Assembly: GCA_036493895.1 (NCBI GenBank)
Contig: DASXOZ010000045.1
Location: 1-64,000, forward strand
Reading direction: 5' to 3'
DNA length: 64,000 bases
Origin: Candidatus Binatia bacterium
Lineage (GTDB): Bacteria; Desulfobacterota; Binatia; UBA1149; CAITLU01
Positions 9,458 through 17,666 of this stretch are shown here, one piece after another. A program made the translations under genes and the position numbers. The notes beneath the pieces were generated by a model. The model saw only the letters and a program-made list of their open reading frames with translations. It was not told where the DNA came from and did no database searches. Each line of letters opens with the position of its first letter. Within the stretch, counting starts at the first letter, position 1.

Positions 9458-10330
9458 ATGAACCGCCGACATCTGCCCCTGGCAATCTTCCTCGTCGTGC
9501 TCGCCGCCACGTGGAATCTCGCGCTCTACACCGTTCCGCAGTGGAAACAGGCGATGGTCGTCCAGCTCGGCGAGCCGGTGCGCATCGTCCAGGAGCCCGG
9601 CCTGTACTGGAAGATCCCGTTCGTCCAGAACGTGCTCTACTTCGACCTTCGCCTGATGGACTACGACGCCTCTCCGCGCGACGTGCTGACCAAGGACAAG
9701 CAGCAGCTCGTCGTCGACAACTTCGCGCGCTGGCGCATCCGCGATCCGCTGCAGTTCTACCGCACCGTGCGCGACGAGGCCGGCGCCGCCTCGCGCCTCG
9801 ACGACATCATCTATTCGGACGTCCGTGAGAACCTCGGTCGTCACACGCTGGCGGAGATCATCAAGACCGACCGTCCCCAGATCATGGCCGAGGTGACACA
9901 GGCCTGCGACAAGAAGACGCGCGACTACGGCATCGAGATCGCCGACGTGCGCATCAAGCGCGCCGACCTGCCGGTCAAGACCGAGATGAACGTCTTCAGT
10001 CGCATGCGCACCGAGCGCGAGCGCCTGGCCAAGAAGTTCCGCGCCGAAGGCGACGAGGAGGCACGCAAGGTGCGCTCGGAGGCCGACAAGCAGGTCTCGA
10101 TCCTGATGGCCGAAGCACGCAAGTCCTCGGAGATCCGCCGCGGCGAAGGCGATGCCCAGGCCGTGAAGATCTTCGCCGACGCGAGCGCGCGCGATCCCGA
10201 CTTCTACCTGTTCGTCCGCACCCTGGAGGCCTATCGGAACGCGATCCAGCCCGGCACTTCGCTGGTTCTTTCTCCCGACAGCGAGTTCCTTCACCTGTTC
10301 CAGGGCGACCGCAGGCCGGCCCGGCCGTAA
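9458..10330 (+). CDS. hflC: HflC, SPFH/band-7 partner of HflK
   Basis: The 290-residue protein has an N-terminal transmembrane helix at about residues 6-22, followed by the band-7 sequence with VPQWKQAMVVQLGEPVRIV and GLYWKIPFVQNVLYFD, typical of HflC. The central ADVRIKRADLP is the signature seen in HflC proteins, and a charged helical region (ERERLAKKFRAEGDEEARK) precedes a C-terminal FLHLFQG. Length and order match the family. It forms a heteromeric membrane complex with HflK that regulates FtsH. The gene ends in a GC-rich hairpin whose loop contains the stop codon. Confidence 0.93.
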   Translation: MNRRHLPLAIFLVVLAATWNLALYTVPQWKQAMVVQLGEPVRIVQEPGLYWKIPFVQNVLYFDLRLMDYDASPRDVLTKDKQQLVVDNFARWRIRDPLQFYRTVRDEAGAASRLDDIIYSDVRENLGRHTLAEIIKTDRPQIMAEVTQACDKKTRDYGIEIADVRIKRADLPVKTEMNVFSRMRTERERLAKKFRAEGDEEARKVRSEADKQVSILMAEARKSSEIRRGEGDAQAVKIFADASARDPDFYLFVRTLEAYRNAIQPGTSLVLSPDSEFLHLFQGDRRPARP

Positions 10331-10341
10331 TCGGCCGGGCC
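10318..10341 (+). terminator. Hairpin overlapping the hflC stop codon
   Basis: A perfect 10-bp stem, GGCCCGGCCG pairing with CGGCCGGGCC, closes a TAAT loop that includes the stop codon. There is no T-run after it, so intrinsic termination is possible but not proven. Confidence 0.45.
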
Positions 10342-10342
10342 G

Positions 10343-10410
10343 CCGTCCCTCGCGGGCTGCCGTCTCTTGCGGACCGCCGTCTGTTGCGGACCACCGTCTC
10401 TTGCGGACCG
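10343..10410. repeat. Four tandem 17-bp repeats downstream of hflC
   Basis: Units start at 10343, 10360, 10377 and 10394. Units 2 and 4 are identical (CCGTCTCTTGCGGACCG), unit 3 differs at two positions, and unit 1 is more diverged. The array lies between hflC and the beta-barrel gene, with no coding signal. Confidence 0.8.
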
Positions 10411-10526
10411 CGGCGGCCAGTTCGCTGCGCGGCCGGCGGGCTCGCGGGCCCGCCCATGACGTTCGCCTCGCCTGAATTGTGCGACGGCGGTCCAGCGTGT
10501 AACCTCGCGCAAAAGGAGGACCACCA

Positions 10527-11144
10527 ATGTTTTCAAGGAGCCACGGATACCTGGCCACTGCGCTGGCGGGAGCGCTGGTCGCGACGACCTCGGTGGCCGC
10601 CCTCGCGGCCGACGAAGCGAGCCCATACGGCGGAAAGTCGGCTTACGTCAGCGCCGGCGGTGTGTACGCAATCGAGAATTCCGACTCGAACATCACCCAG
10701 GGAAGCCTCGACAACAGTGGCGGCTACGACCTGCGCCTCGGCTACGGGTTCAATGACTGGGCCGCGGCCGAGGTCGAATGGCAGGCGATGACCCACTTCG
10801 ACACGAACTCGCACGACCCGGCCACCGGCATCGAGAACAATCCGTCGCCCGAAGCCCGACTGCTGAGCCTCAACGGCAGGTACTCGCCGCTGACCGGCCG
10901 CTTCCAGCCCTACGGGCTGATCGGCGGCGGCTGGTACAACGTGCAGGCCGACACGCAGCGCAACTCCCTCCACGAGAGCTCGTTCGCGATGAAGTTCGGC
11001 ATCGGCCTTGCGGCCTACATCACGAACCGCGCGGGAGTCGCCGTCGAAGCCGCCTACATCCTCCCGCTGAGCGGCACACTGGCCGGCGGCCACAGCTTCG
11101 ACGTCATCCCCCTCACCTTCAGCTTCTTCTTCCACTTCAAGTAG
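10527..11144 (+). CDS. Small outer-membrane beta-barrel protein (OmpA-like/porin family)
   Basis: The 205-residue precursor has a strong Shine-Dalgarno (AAAGGAGG). Its signal peptide ends near residue 28 at ALA-ADEAS. The mature part consists of alternating hydrophobic and aromatic strands (YDLRLGYGFNDWAAAEVEWQAM, in two stretches; GLIGGGWYNV) and ends with Phe-rich SFFFHFK, a typical outer-membrane C-terminal strand. This fits an eight-stranded barrel of the outer-membrane beta-barrel family. No periplasmic OmpA domain is present. The role (structural, adhesion or small porin) cannot be told from sequence. Confidence 0.75.
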   Translation: MFSRSHGYLATALAGALVATTSVAALAADEASPYGGKSAYVSAGGVYAIENSDSNITQGSLDNSGGYDLRLGYGFNDWAAAEVEWQAMTHFDTNSHDPATGIENNPSPEARLLSLNGRYSPLTGRFQPYGLIGGGWYNVQADTQRNSLHESSFAMKFGIGLAAYITNRAGVAVEAAYILPLSGTLAGGHSFDVIPLTFSFFFHFK

Positions 11145-11161
11145 GAAGAGCTCCGACCTTT

Positions 11162-11237
11162 GGGGTCAGGCACCATTCCTGTGGTGCCTGACCCCATTCC
11201 TGTGGTGCCTGACCCCATTCCCCTGGTGCCTGACCCC
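11162..11237. repeat. Palindromic/tandem element built on TGGTGCCTGACCCC
   Basis: One forward copy, GGGGTCAGGCACCA (11162-11175), is followed by three reverse-complement copies, TGGTGCCTGACCCC, at 11182, 11203 and 11224, spaced exactly 21 bp apart by ATTCC plus a dinucleotide. The first two copies can form a 14-bp stem. The same core recurs at 19104-19199. It lies between convergent genes and may also terminate transcription. Confidence 0.85.
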
Positions 11238-11255
11238 ATTCCCAAGATGTAATAA

Positions 11256-12419
11256 TCAGCGGACGAGCAGGAGGAAGAGGGCGAGCTCGTCGAGAGCCTT
11301 GCCGACGGGATGCGCAGGGTGCGCGACGATGACCGGCTGCAGCGTCGTCGCCCCTTTGTGAAACAGCTCCGGCGCCGCAGGAATGATGCCGTACTTCTTC
11401 AGCCCGAGTTGCGAGTTGATGTCGGCCGCCGCAATCGCATCCGGCATCTGCAGGCGCGAGACGATGACGCTGCCGATCGGCACGCGCACGTTCCACGACT
11501 GGAACAGCGACATCATCACGCGCGCTGCTGCGACGGACGACGGCTCGCGCTCGATGACCATGGCGACGAGGTCCGCCTTGCAGAGGATTTCCTTGTTGAC
11601 GGCCGTGGCCTGGGACGCAAGGTCGATGATCACCAGGTCGGACGTGCGGATCGCGGCGTCCAGAATCGCACGCGCCTGTTCGACGCGCAGGATGCCGAAA
11701 TCCTCGGGATTTTGCGGGGAAGCCAGCACCCGCAGCCCGTTCAAGTGGCGCGAAAGGCTCTGCTCGACTTTTTCCGGCGTGATCTGGTGGGGCTCGAGCA
11801 CGAGCAGCGTCGCCATGTCGTGCAGCGGCGCGATGTTGACGAGCCTCGTCAGGTTTCCGTAGTCGCCGCGCATCTCGATCGCAGTGACCGACAGGCCCCT
11901 GCCGCACAGCGCGGAAGCGACGTTGGCGACGATCGTCGTCGTGCCTGCGCCGCCCTTGGCGCCGATCAGCGCGACGGTGCGTCCCCGCTTCGATGGCGCA
12001 GCCGGCGCAAAACCGGAGGCCGGCTCCTGCACCTTGGCCGCGTAACCTTCGATCGCGTAGCGAAGCGTGCGCGCGAGATGGCGTGAGCGCAGCTCGCTCT
12101 TGACGAGGTAGCCCGCCGCGCCGTGCTTCATCGCCTCGACGTCGACTTCGCGCGCGTCCTGTCCGGTCAGGATGATGACGGGACCGAGGCGCCCTTCCTG
12201 CAGCTCGCCGCAAAGCAGATCGAGGCCGCTGCGACGGCCGAGGCGGTAGTCGACGAGGAAGACGTCGTAGCCGCCGCGACGGATCTCGAGGATCGCGTCT
12301 TCGTAAGTCGGCGCCCACACCAGGTCGAACTGCTCGTCCTCGACTTCGGCGAGCAGCTCGCGGGTAAGCGTATAGTCGTCTTCGTCGTCCTCGACGAGCA
12401 GGATTCGAATCGCGGCCAT
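11256..12419 (-). CDS. CheY receiver fused to a ParA/MinD-type ATPase (CpaE/TadZ-like)
   Basis: The start is the ATG at 12419, from which MAAIRILLVEDD begins a canonical receiver domain (387 residues total). Residues 1-125 are the receiver, with D11/D12, phosphoacceptor D57 (FLVDYRL), T85 and K107. Residues 147-387 are a P-loop ATPase of the ParA/MinD class with a deviant Walker A, GAKGGAGTTT (153-162). This order is that of CpaE/TadZ, which localises Tad pilus machinery at the cell pole. No other pilus genes are in the window, so that role is inference; a stand-alone localisation or signalling factor is equally possible. It is 286 bp from the ExbD gene upstream and probably has its own promoter. 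Confidence 0.85.
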   Translation of the reverse strand: MAAIRILLVEDDEDDYTLTRELLAEVEDEQFDLVWAPTYEDAILEIRRGGYDVFLVDYRLGRRSGLDLLCGELQEGRLGPVIILTGQDAREVDVEAMKHGAAGYLVKSELRSRHLARTLRYAIEGYAAKVQEPASGFAPAAPSKRGRTVALIGAKGGAGTTTIVANVASALCGRGLSVTAIEMRGDYGNLTRLVNIAPLHDMATLLVLEPHQITPEKVEQSLSRHLNGLRVLASPQNPEDFGILRVEQARAILDAAIRTSDLVIIDLASQATAVNKEILCKADLVAMVIEREPSSVAAARVMMSLFQSWNVRVPIGSVIVSRLQMPDAIAAADINSQLGLKKYGIIPAAPELFHKGATTLQPVIVAHPAHPVGKALDELALFLLLVR

Positions 12420-12705
12420 GCGAAGTTGCTTCCCCCGGGAACTCCCGACCTCGGCTTCGGTCCCTCCCCGGACCGCGAGCCTGCCGATGCCGGCTTCCCG
12501 ATCCCCTTTTACCGACTCGCCTCCCGAATAACAGCCGTCATCGGCGTCGCGGTGCCGAATGTTCCTTTGCAAGGCGGGTGGAGCCGAGCGCAGGACTCGG
12601 AAAACGGGCCGGGGTCGCGCAGGCAGCGCCACGCCGGTGCCGGACCCGAACTTGCCAGCGACGAGCCGGCGAACGGCCCGTTCGGGGCGCCGCGACGGAG
12701 CCGGG

Positions 12706-13152
12706 CTACTGGGCCGGGGCCGCCGGCGCCGCTGCCGCGGGGCCCTTCTGGGCGGCGATCGAGACCGCCGTGGCCCCTGCTCTCTTGGCCGCCTGCAGGA
12801 TGTCGACGGCCTCGCCCAGCACGACGCTCTCGTCGCCCTGCAGGATCACGAGCTTCTTCGGGTCGTCGGCGAGCAGATCGCGAAGGGTCGGCTCGAGCTG
12901 GGCCAGCTCGACCGGGAGCTGGTTGACGAAGACCTTGTGGTCGGCCGTCACCGTCACCGTGAGCCCCCTCGATTCCTCGACCACCTGCTGGGCCTTCGGA
13001 AGGTTCACCGTCGCCGCCGACTCGACCATCGCGGAGGTCGTGATCATGAAGATGATCAGCAGCACGAGGAACACGTCGGTCAGCGGAGTGATGTTGATCT
13101 CGGCCATCAACGACTCGCCCGAGTCGTCGAGCTGGATCTTCCCGAGAGCCAT
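12706..13152 (-). CDS. ExbD/TolR-family proton-channel subunit
   Basis: The 148-residue protein has a short cytoplasmic N-terminus, one transmembrane helix (about 26-42) that begins with the family motif NITPLTDVFLVLLIIFM, and a periplasmic domain ending in an Ala/Pro-rich tail. D26 in the helix is at the position of the proton-binding Asp of ExbD/TolR. The gene starts on the base after the ExbB stop, indicating translational coupling. Together they would form the inner-membrane motor that harvests proton-motive force for a partner spanning the periplasm. Here the likely partner is the vWA protein encoded upstream. Confidence 0.92.
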   Translation of the reverse strand: MALGKIQLDDSGESLMAEINITPLTDVFLVLLIIFMITTSAMVESAATVNLPKAQQVVEESRGLTVTVTADHKVFVNQLPVELAQLEPTLRDLLADDPKKLVILQGDESVVLGEAVDILQAAKRAGATAVSIAAQKGPAAAAPAAPAQ

Positions 13153-13833
13153 CTACCGCTCCCCGACTGCCGATCCGGCAGCACCGGCTTCGACGAAACG
13201 CCCGAGGCCTACGCGAAGCTGGGTGTCGAGGTTGCCGATGCGCACCTGGAAGTAGTTGAAGAACAGCAGCGCCAGGATCGCGACGAGAAGACCGAGCGCG
13301 GTAGCGACCAGCGCTTCGGAGATTCCGGCGGCGACGACGGCGAAACCGCCCGTGCCCATGACCGCCATCTGGTGGAACGATTTGATGATGCCGATGACGG
13401 TGCCGAGAAGCCCGATGAACGGCGCGGAGGCGGCCACCGTGCCGAGCAGCCAGATGCTGCCCTTCAGGCGCCGCACCTCGTCCAGGCGGCGCCGCTCGCC
13501 GTACTCGAGCAGGTCGTCGGCGCTGGTGCGGCCGAGCAGGGAAACGAGCGGCGCATAGACGCGCGCTGCGGGGGAGGTCGTCATCGCGCCCTGCAGCGTC
13601 GCGCCCGCGCCGGCCGCATCTCCTGCCGCGAGCGAAGCGCACGCGCTTTCGGTGACGCCGTCGATCGAGCCGGCAAGGCCGCGCATGATCCACAGTCTCT
13701 CGATCATGATGCTCGTGATCATCACGGACATCGCGATCAGCGGGTAGGTCACGTACCAGCCGTTGCGGACCAGATCGATGATGCTGATGCTCGTGGCGAC
13801 GGATTCGGGACTGGCGGCTGCGGTCGGGTCCAT
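13153..13833 (-). CDS. ExbB/TolQ/MotA-family motor subunit
   Basis: The 226-residue protein has three transmembrane segments in the ExbB/TolQ arrangement: one near residues 27-48, then, after a long cytoplasmic loop, a pair beginning VAASAPFIGLLGTVIGIIKSF and ISEALVATALGLLVAILALLFF. The GLLGTVIGI motif before the second helix and the ALVATALGLLVAI motif in the third are the family hallmarks. It is directly followed by the ExbD gene and preceded, 73 bp away, by the gene for a secreted helical-repeat protein. Members form a pentamer around an ExbD dimer and rotate or pump with proton flow. Confidence 0.92.
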   Translation of the reverse strand: MDPTAAASPESVATSISIIDLVRNGWYVTYPLIAMSVMITSIMIERLWIMRGLAGSIDGVTESACASLAAGDAAGAGATLQGAMTTSPAARVYAPLVSLLGRTSADDLLEYGERRRLDEVRRLKGSIWLLGTVAASAPFIGLLGTVIGIIKSFHQMAVMGTGGFAVVAAGISEALVATALGLLVAILALLFFNYFQVRIGNLDTQLRVGLGRFVEAGAAGSAVGER

Positions 13834-13906
13834 GGGTTCTCCTGTCTATCCGTTCCTGTTTCTATCCGGGCGCCGTTGCAATGGCGGGCTGCGGCAGGCG
13901 GCTGCG

Positions 13907-16252
13907 CTAGGGGCCGGCGCAGGACTTGGCCGCAACGTCGGCAAACTGCTTCTTCGTCGGCGCGTCGCGCAGATCGGGGTGGAAGCCGTCCACCTCGCGG
14001 ACACTCTGGCAGGCCTTGTCCTTCTGTCCGGCGGCGACGAGGTCGCCGGCAAGCGCCAGGCGCGCCTCGTACCAGGCCGGGGTGGCAACCTGCTGGAGCA
14101 TTGCCAGCCGCGACCACAATCCGGCGGCATCCTCGTTCTGCCCGCGCCGGTCGGCCAGCAGCGCGGAGGCTCTCAGCAGCGACCGCGATTCGGGCTGGGC
14201 GTGCAGCAGCTCGGCGTAAAGCGACGCTGCATCGCTCAGGCGATTCTGCTCGACGTAGGACATCGCCAGGTTGAGCTTGACCTCTTCCGGGATCGGCTTT
14301 CCTGCCGCGCGCATGCGGTCGAGCAGCGTCGTGGCCATTGCGGCCCAGCGCTGCGAGGCCGCGGGATCGGTGGGCGCCGCATCGGCGCTGCGCCTCAGCA
14401 GCGCGCGAGAGAGCTTCTCGACGATGTCGAAGTAGTTCGCTTCGGTGTCGGGCATCGCCGCCAGTATCTTGACCGCGGGCTCGGCAACATCGATGCGGTT
14501 CTGGGCGGTCGAGCCGGCGGCGCGAATCGCGGCGACCGGCAGCGCAAGGTCGCTGACTTTTGGATAGTGCGCCTCGAAGCCGTCGAGCAGCGACAGCGCT
14601 TCGGTAGAGTCGGCGCCGGGGCCGCTGCCGACGGCCATCGCATGCGCGACCGTCGTGCGTGCCTTCAGGTCTTCGGACGCCGATGCGCCGCCGCCGGAGG
14701 ACAGCTTGTCGAAGCGCTTCCACGCATCCTCGGCGCGCGAGCGAAGCTCGGCGGCGCGCTCGGGCACGATGTTGTCGGTCGTGGCGATCGTGTCGGCCAG
14801 GCACTGAAGCTCGTTGGCCGCCGCGCGCAGACGAAACGCCGGCGGTCCCTCCACCTTCTCGAACGCGTCGGCGGCATCGGCATAGCGGCGCTGTCCCTGC
14901 AGCAGCTCCGCGTAACGGAACAGCCCTTCGTAGTGCGACTCGTGGTCGGGGTAGTTCTTGACGAAGTTTTCGACGACGGCGAAGAACGTGCCCTCGGTCT
15001 CCGGCGTCGCCGACGCACGATAGATTCCTTCGGCGGCCCGGAATTGCAGGTAGGCGGCTTCCGGGGCCAGCGCGCCCTTCGGTGCGGCATCGAGGTACTT
15101 GCGCAGCTCCCGCTCCGAGTCGGCGTAGCGGCCGAGGCGGAAGTAGCAGACGCCGAGGCGGTGGTGCACCTCGTTCTCGTGCGACCCCGCGTTGCCCGAC
15201 TGCTCGATCTTCTCGTACGCCTTGGCCGCTTCTTCGAATTTCTCGGCTGCCGCGAGATTTTCGGCGGCGATCCATTCGGCCGACACCGTCGCTCCGAGCA
15301 CGGGCCGCGGGTCTTTCAGGTGCGCAACGGCCATGGCGGTGACGCGCTGCGAGTACGAGGGACCGAGCGACGAAAGCTGAGCTGCCAGCGTCGCGGCTTC
15401 GCTGCGCACGTTGTCGCCGCCGCCCGCCGACATCGCCTGCAGCAGCGCTTCGAGGCGCAGCATGCGGATCTGCGTCAGCATCGCCGCGTTGACGCCGCCG
15501 CTTTGCGCTTCGGAAAGCAGTCGCTGCGTCTCGGCAAGGCCGCCCGAGCCTGAGGCCGATGCCTTCATCTGGCCGAGTGCCATGCGCGCCGGCCAGTACA
15601 GCGTCGTTCCCTTCGACTGCTCGAGCACGAGTTGGAGGTCGGATTCGGCTTCGCTCGTCTCGCCGAGCTCGCCGAGAGTGAGGCCGCGGCCGAGGATGCT
15701 CTCCATCCTCATTTTCGGGTCCGAAGCGCCGACGAACTCCGAGAATTCCTGAGCAGCCTTCTCGAGCCACGCCTTGCGCTTGTCCTTGTCGCTCGGGCTC
15801 AGCATCGCCATGCGGTAGTGCAGCCACGAGAGCTGCCCGGCTGCCGCCAGCGTGAAGCCGCGGTCGACCTGCCACCAGTGCTCCTTGTAGAGCACCTCGG
15901 GGTTGCCGTCGTCCCGGATGATGTCGGCCTGGGCCTTGTCGATGTGGCCCTGGTGGTGCGCGCGCAGTTTTTCGAGCAGCGGAAGAATCGCGCTTGCCGA
16001 TGCGAGCGCAGCGCGGCGGCTCTCGTCGCTGCCGGTGCGCACCCATTGGTCGTAGCTGTCGGCAACCTGGTCCGACACCGCGGCCAGCTCGCCGAACAGC
16101 GCCTGCTCCTGCTGCTCGCCGAGGTTTCCCGCGACGGCGCGATCGGCTTCCGCGGCCATTTCGCCGATCGATGCAGCGCATGCAGCGCGCGGAGAGGCGC
16201 CAGCGATGACGAAGGCAGCGACGAGCGCGGCGATCAGAAATTGCCGGCTAAT
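13907..16252 (-). CDS. Secreted TPR-like helical-repeat protein of the vWA-ExbBD unit
   Basis: A protein of about 781 residues. The best start is an ATT at 16252: it lies 6 nt behind a perfect AAAGGAGGT and yields a textbook signal peptide, SRQFLIAALVAAFVIAGA then SPRAACA. No ATG fits. A GTG 21 bp upstream (16273) lacks a ribosome site and would place the Shine-Dalgarno inside the gene. The mature part is almost entirely alpha-helical with degenerate TPR-like pairs (for example LGVCYFRLGRYADSERELRKYLD, in parts, and ALLADRRGQNEDAAGLWSRLA). No enzyme motif is visible. The start overlaps the end of the upstream vWA gene by 19 bp, so the two are probably translationally coupled. A periplasmic scaffold for the motor is a reasonable inference. 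Confidence 0.8.
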   Translation of the reverse strand: MSRQFLIAALVAAFVIAGASPRAACAASIGEMAAEADRAVAGNLGEQQEQALFGELAAVSDQVADSYDQWVRTGSDESRRAALASASAILPLLEKLRAHHQGHIDKAQADIIRDDGNPEVLYKEHWWQVDRGFTLAAAGQLSWLHYRMAMLSPSDKDKRKAWLEKAAQEFSEFVGASDPKMRMESILGRGLTLGELGETSEAESDLQLVLEQSKGTTLYWPARMALGQMKASASGSGGLAETQRLLSEAQSGGVNAAMLTQIRMLRLEALLQAMSAGGGDNVRSEAATLAAQLSSLGPSYSQRVTAMAVAHLKDPRPVLGATVSAEWIAAENLAAAEKFEEAAKAYEKIEQSGNAGSHENEVHHRLGVCYFRLGRYADSERELRKYLDAAPKGALAPEAAYLQFRAAEGIYRASATPETEGTFFAVVENFVKNYPDHESHYEGLFRYAELLQGQRRYADAADAFEKVEGPPAFRLRAAANELQCLADTIATTDNIVPERAAELRSRAEDAWKRFDKLSSGGGASASEDLKARTTVAHAMAVGSGPGADSTEALSLLDGFEAHYPKVSDLALPVAAIRAAGSTAQNRIDVAEPAVKILAAMPDTEANYFDIVEKLSRALLRRSADAAPTDPAASQRWAAMATTLLDRMRAAGKPIPEEVKLNLAMSYVEQNRLSDAASLYAELLHAQPESRSLLRASALLADRRGQNEDAAGLWSRLAMLQQVATPAWYEARLALAGDLVAAGQKDKACQSVREVDGFHPDLRDAPTKKQFADVAAKSCAGP

Positions 16253-17454
16253 CGTCCCACCTCCTTTCGCCACTGCGGCCCGAAGGCCGCCACCAGCAGG
16301 TTCTCCGCAAGATCGGTGCTCTCCTTGACCTCGATCAGCTCGCCGCCGCCGTCGGCCGCGAAACGCCGGTACATCTCCTGGTTCTCCCTGAGGAACTGGG
16401 GAAGCGGCGTGATCTGGTCGGGCGCTCGACCGTGCAGGGTCTTGAACAGCTCGATCTCGTAGTCCCGGTGCATCTGCTCGGACAGGTCGATGAAGTGCAC
16501 CGTGCCGCCCTTCTCGTGGAACTTGCGAAGCGTCGCCTCGAGAGGCGGGATCGTGTTCTCGTGCGGCGGAGAGCTGGTGACGACAACCATCGCGCGGTTG
16601 GCGTACTGGCGCCAGTCCATGTCCTCGACCGCCGTGCGCACCCCTTCGTAGACGGCCTCGGGATAATCGCCGCCGCCGCCGGCGTTGACCGACGAGATGA
16701 ACGCCTCGAGCTTGTCGGCGTGGAACGAAAGCGACGACATGCGCACCGTGAAATCGTCGCCCTTGTCCTTGAAGACGACGATGCCGACGCGCGCGTTCGG
16801 CACCAGCGACTGGATGCGCGCGACGAGGTTCTCGACCTTGTTCTTCACGGTGTCGATCACGAACTCCATGCTGTTGGTCGCGTCGATCACGAAGACGACG
16901 TCGAAGCCCCACTTCTGCATCAGGCCGATGAAGTCGCCGAAACCGCGGCCGAAGCCCCTGCCAATTCCACCACCCATTCCGCCACCGGCGCCGAGGCCGG
17001 GACCGACCGCCATGCCGCCGCCGGTGGCTCCGCCGACGTCGCGAAGCGCCGAGGCAGTCCCCATCGGATTGATCTTCGGTGCGACGTCCGAGAGCTTGAC
17101 GCCGACGTCGGAGAGGTCGGGAGTCACCTGGCTCTGCACCTGCGGCAGAGGCTCGACGTCGGAGGCCGCCTTCTGGATCGCCTCCTCGAGCGACTTCGAC
17201 TCGTCGGTGCGCTCGGTCTGGGCATTGAGTTGCCCGTGTCCCACAAGGGTCGAAATCAACTCGCCTTTTCCGCCCTCCCCGTTGCCCGGACCACCACCAC
17301 CCGACAGGAAGACGCTGGCCAGCAGGACGAAGATCACGAAGGCGTGAAGCCCGAGCGAGACGAGCCAGGAGACGCTGGTCTTGAAGTAGTCGCGGCGCAG
17401 CCACGGATAAACCGGGGGTGTGCGGCGCGGACGGTCTCCCCGGTCTTCGGTCAC
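16234..17454 (-). CDS. von Willebrand A domain protein with TonB-like transmembrane anchor
   Basis: The GTG at 17454 gives 406 residues. A basic N-terminus containing YPWLRR leads into a single transmembrane helix (about 31-51). Within it S33, H37 and L44 keep the spacing of the S-x3-H-x6-L residues of TonB, which contact ExbB/ExbD; the fourth TonB position (Ser) is Val here, with a Ser one residue before. A low-complexity Gly-rich stalk (about 140-173) follows, then a vWA domain from about 185 with the MIDAS motif DATNS (D191, T193, S195). The topology would place the vWA domain in the periplasm. It is first in a unit with a helical-repeat protein, ExbB and ExbD. No TonB C-terminal domain is present. 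Confidence 0.85.
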   Translation of the reverse strand: MTEDRGDRPRRTPPVYPWLRRDYFKTSVSWLVSLGLHAFVIFVLLASVFLSGGGGPGNGEGGKGELISTLVGHGQLNAQTERTDESKSLEEAIQKAASDVEPLPQVQSQVTPDLSDVGVKLSDVAPKINPMGTASALRDVGGATGGGMAVGPGLGAGGGMGGGIGRGFGRGFGDFIGLMQKWGFDVVFVIDATNSMEFVIDTVKNKVENLVARIQSLVPNARVGIVVFKDKGDDFTVRMSSLSFHADKLEAFISSVNAGGGGDYPEAVYEGVRTAVEDMDWRQYANRAMVVVTSSPPHENTIPPLEATLRKFHEKGGTVHFIDLSEQMHRDYEIELFKTLHGRAPDQITPLPQFLRENQEMYRRFAADGGGELIEVKESTDLAENLLVAAFGPQWRKEVGRLAGNF

Positions 17455-17666
17455 CGCGGCGAATCTACCAGAGCGCGCTCCGTTCGCCAGAACGCAAGTG
17501 ATCGCGGACAGATTGCGTGCGCGTGGGCGAGGTCGCGACGCGGTGCGAGGCGCTGCGGGCTCCCCCGCAGTGTGGACCCGCTCGCCTGCCTCTGACACTG
17601 TTCCGCTCCTCGAAGACGCTGCCCGCGCGGAGTGCGCCGGCGCCGTCCCCAAAGGGAGAAAAGACC

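Noticed and set aside
11162..11237. Short regularly spaced repeats resembling a mini-CRISPR
   Set aside because: Units are 14 bp with 7-bp spacers of nearly constant sequence and one copy is inverted, which fits a REP-like palindrome.
13749..16181. An 810-residue minus-strand frame over the helical-repeat gene
   Set aside because: Arg/Ala/Gly-rich frame shadow of the signal-peptide-bearing protein in the neighbouring frame; it also crosses the ExbB start.
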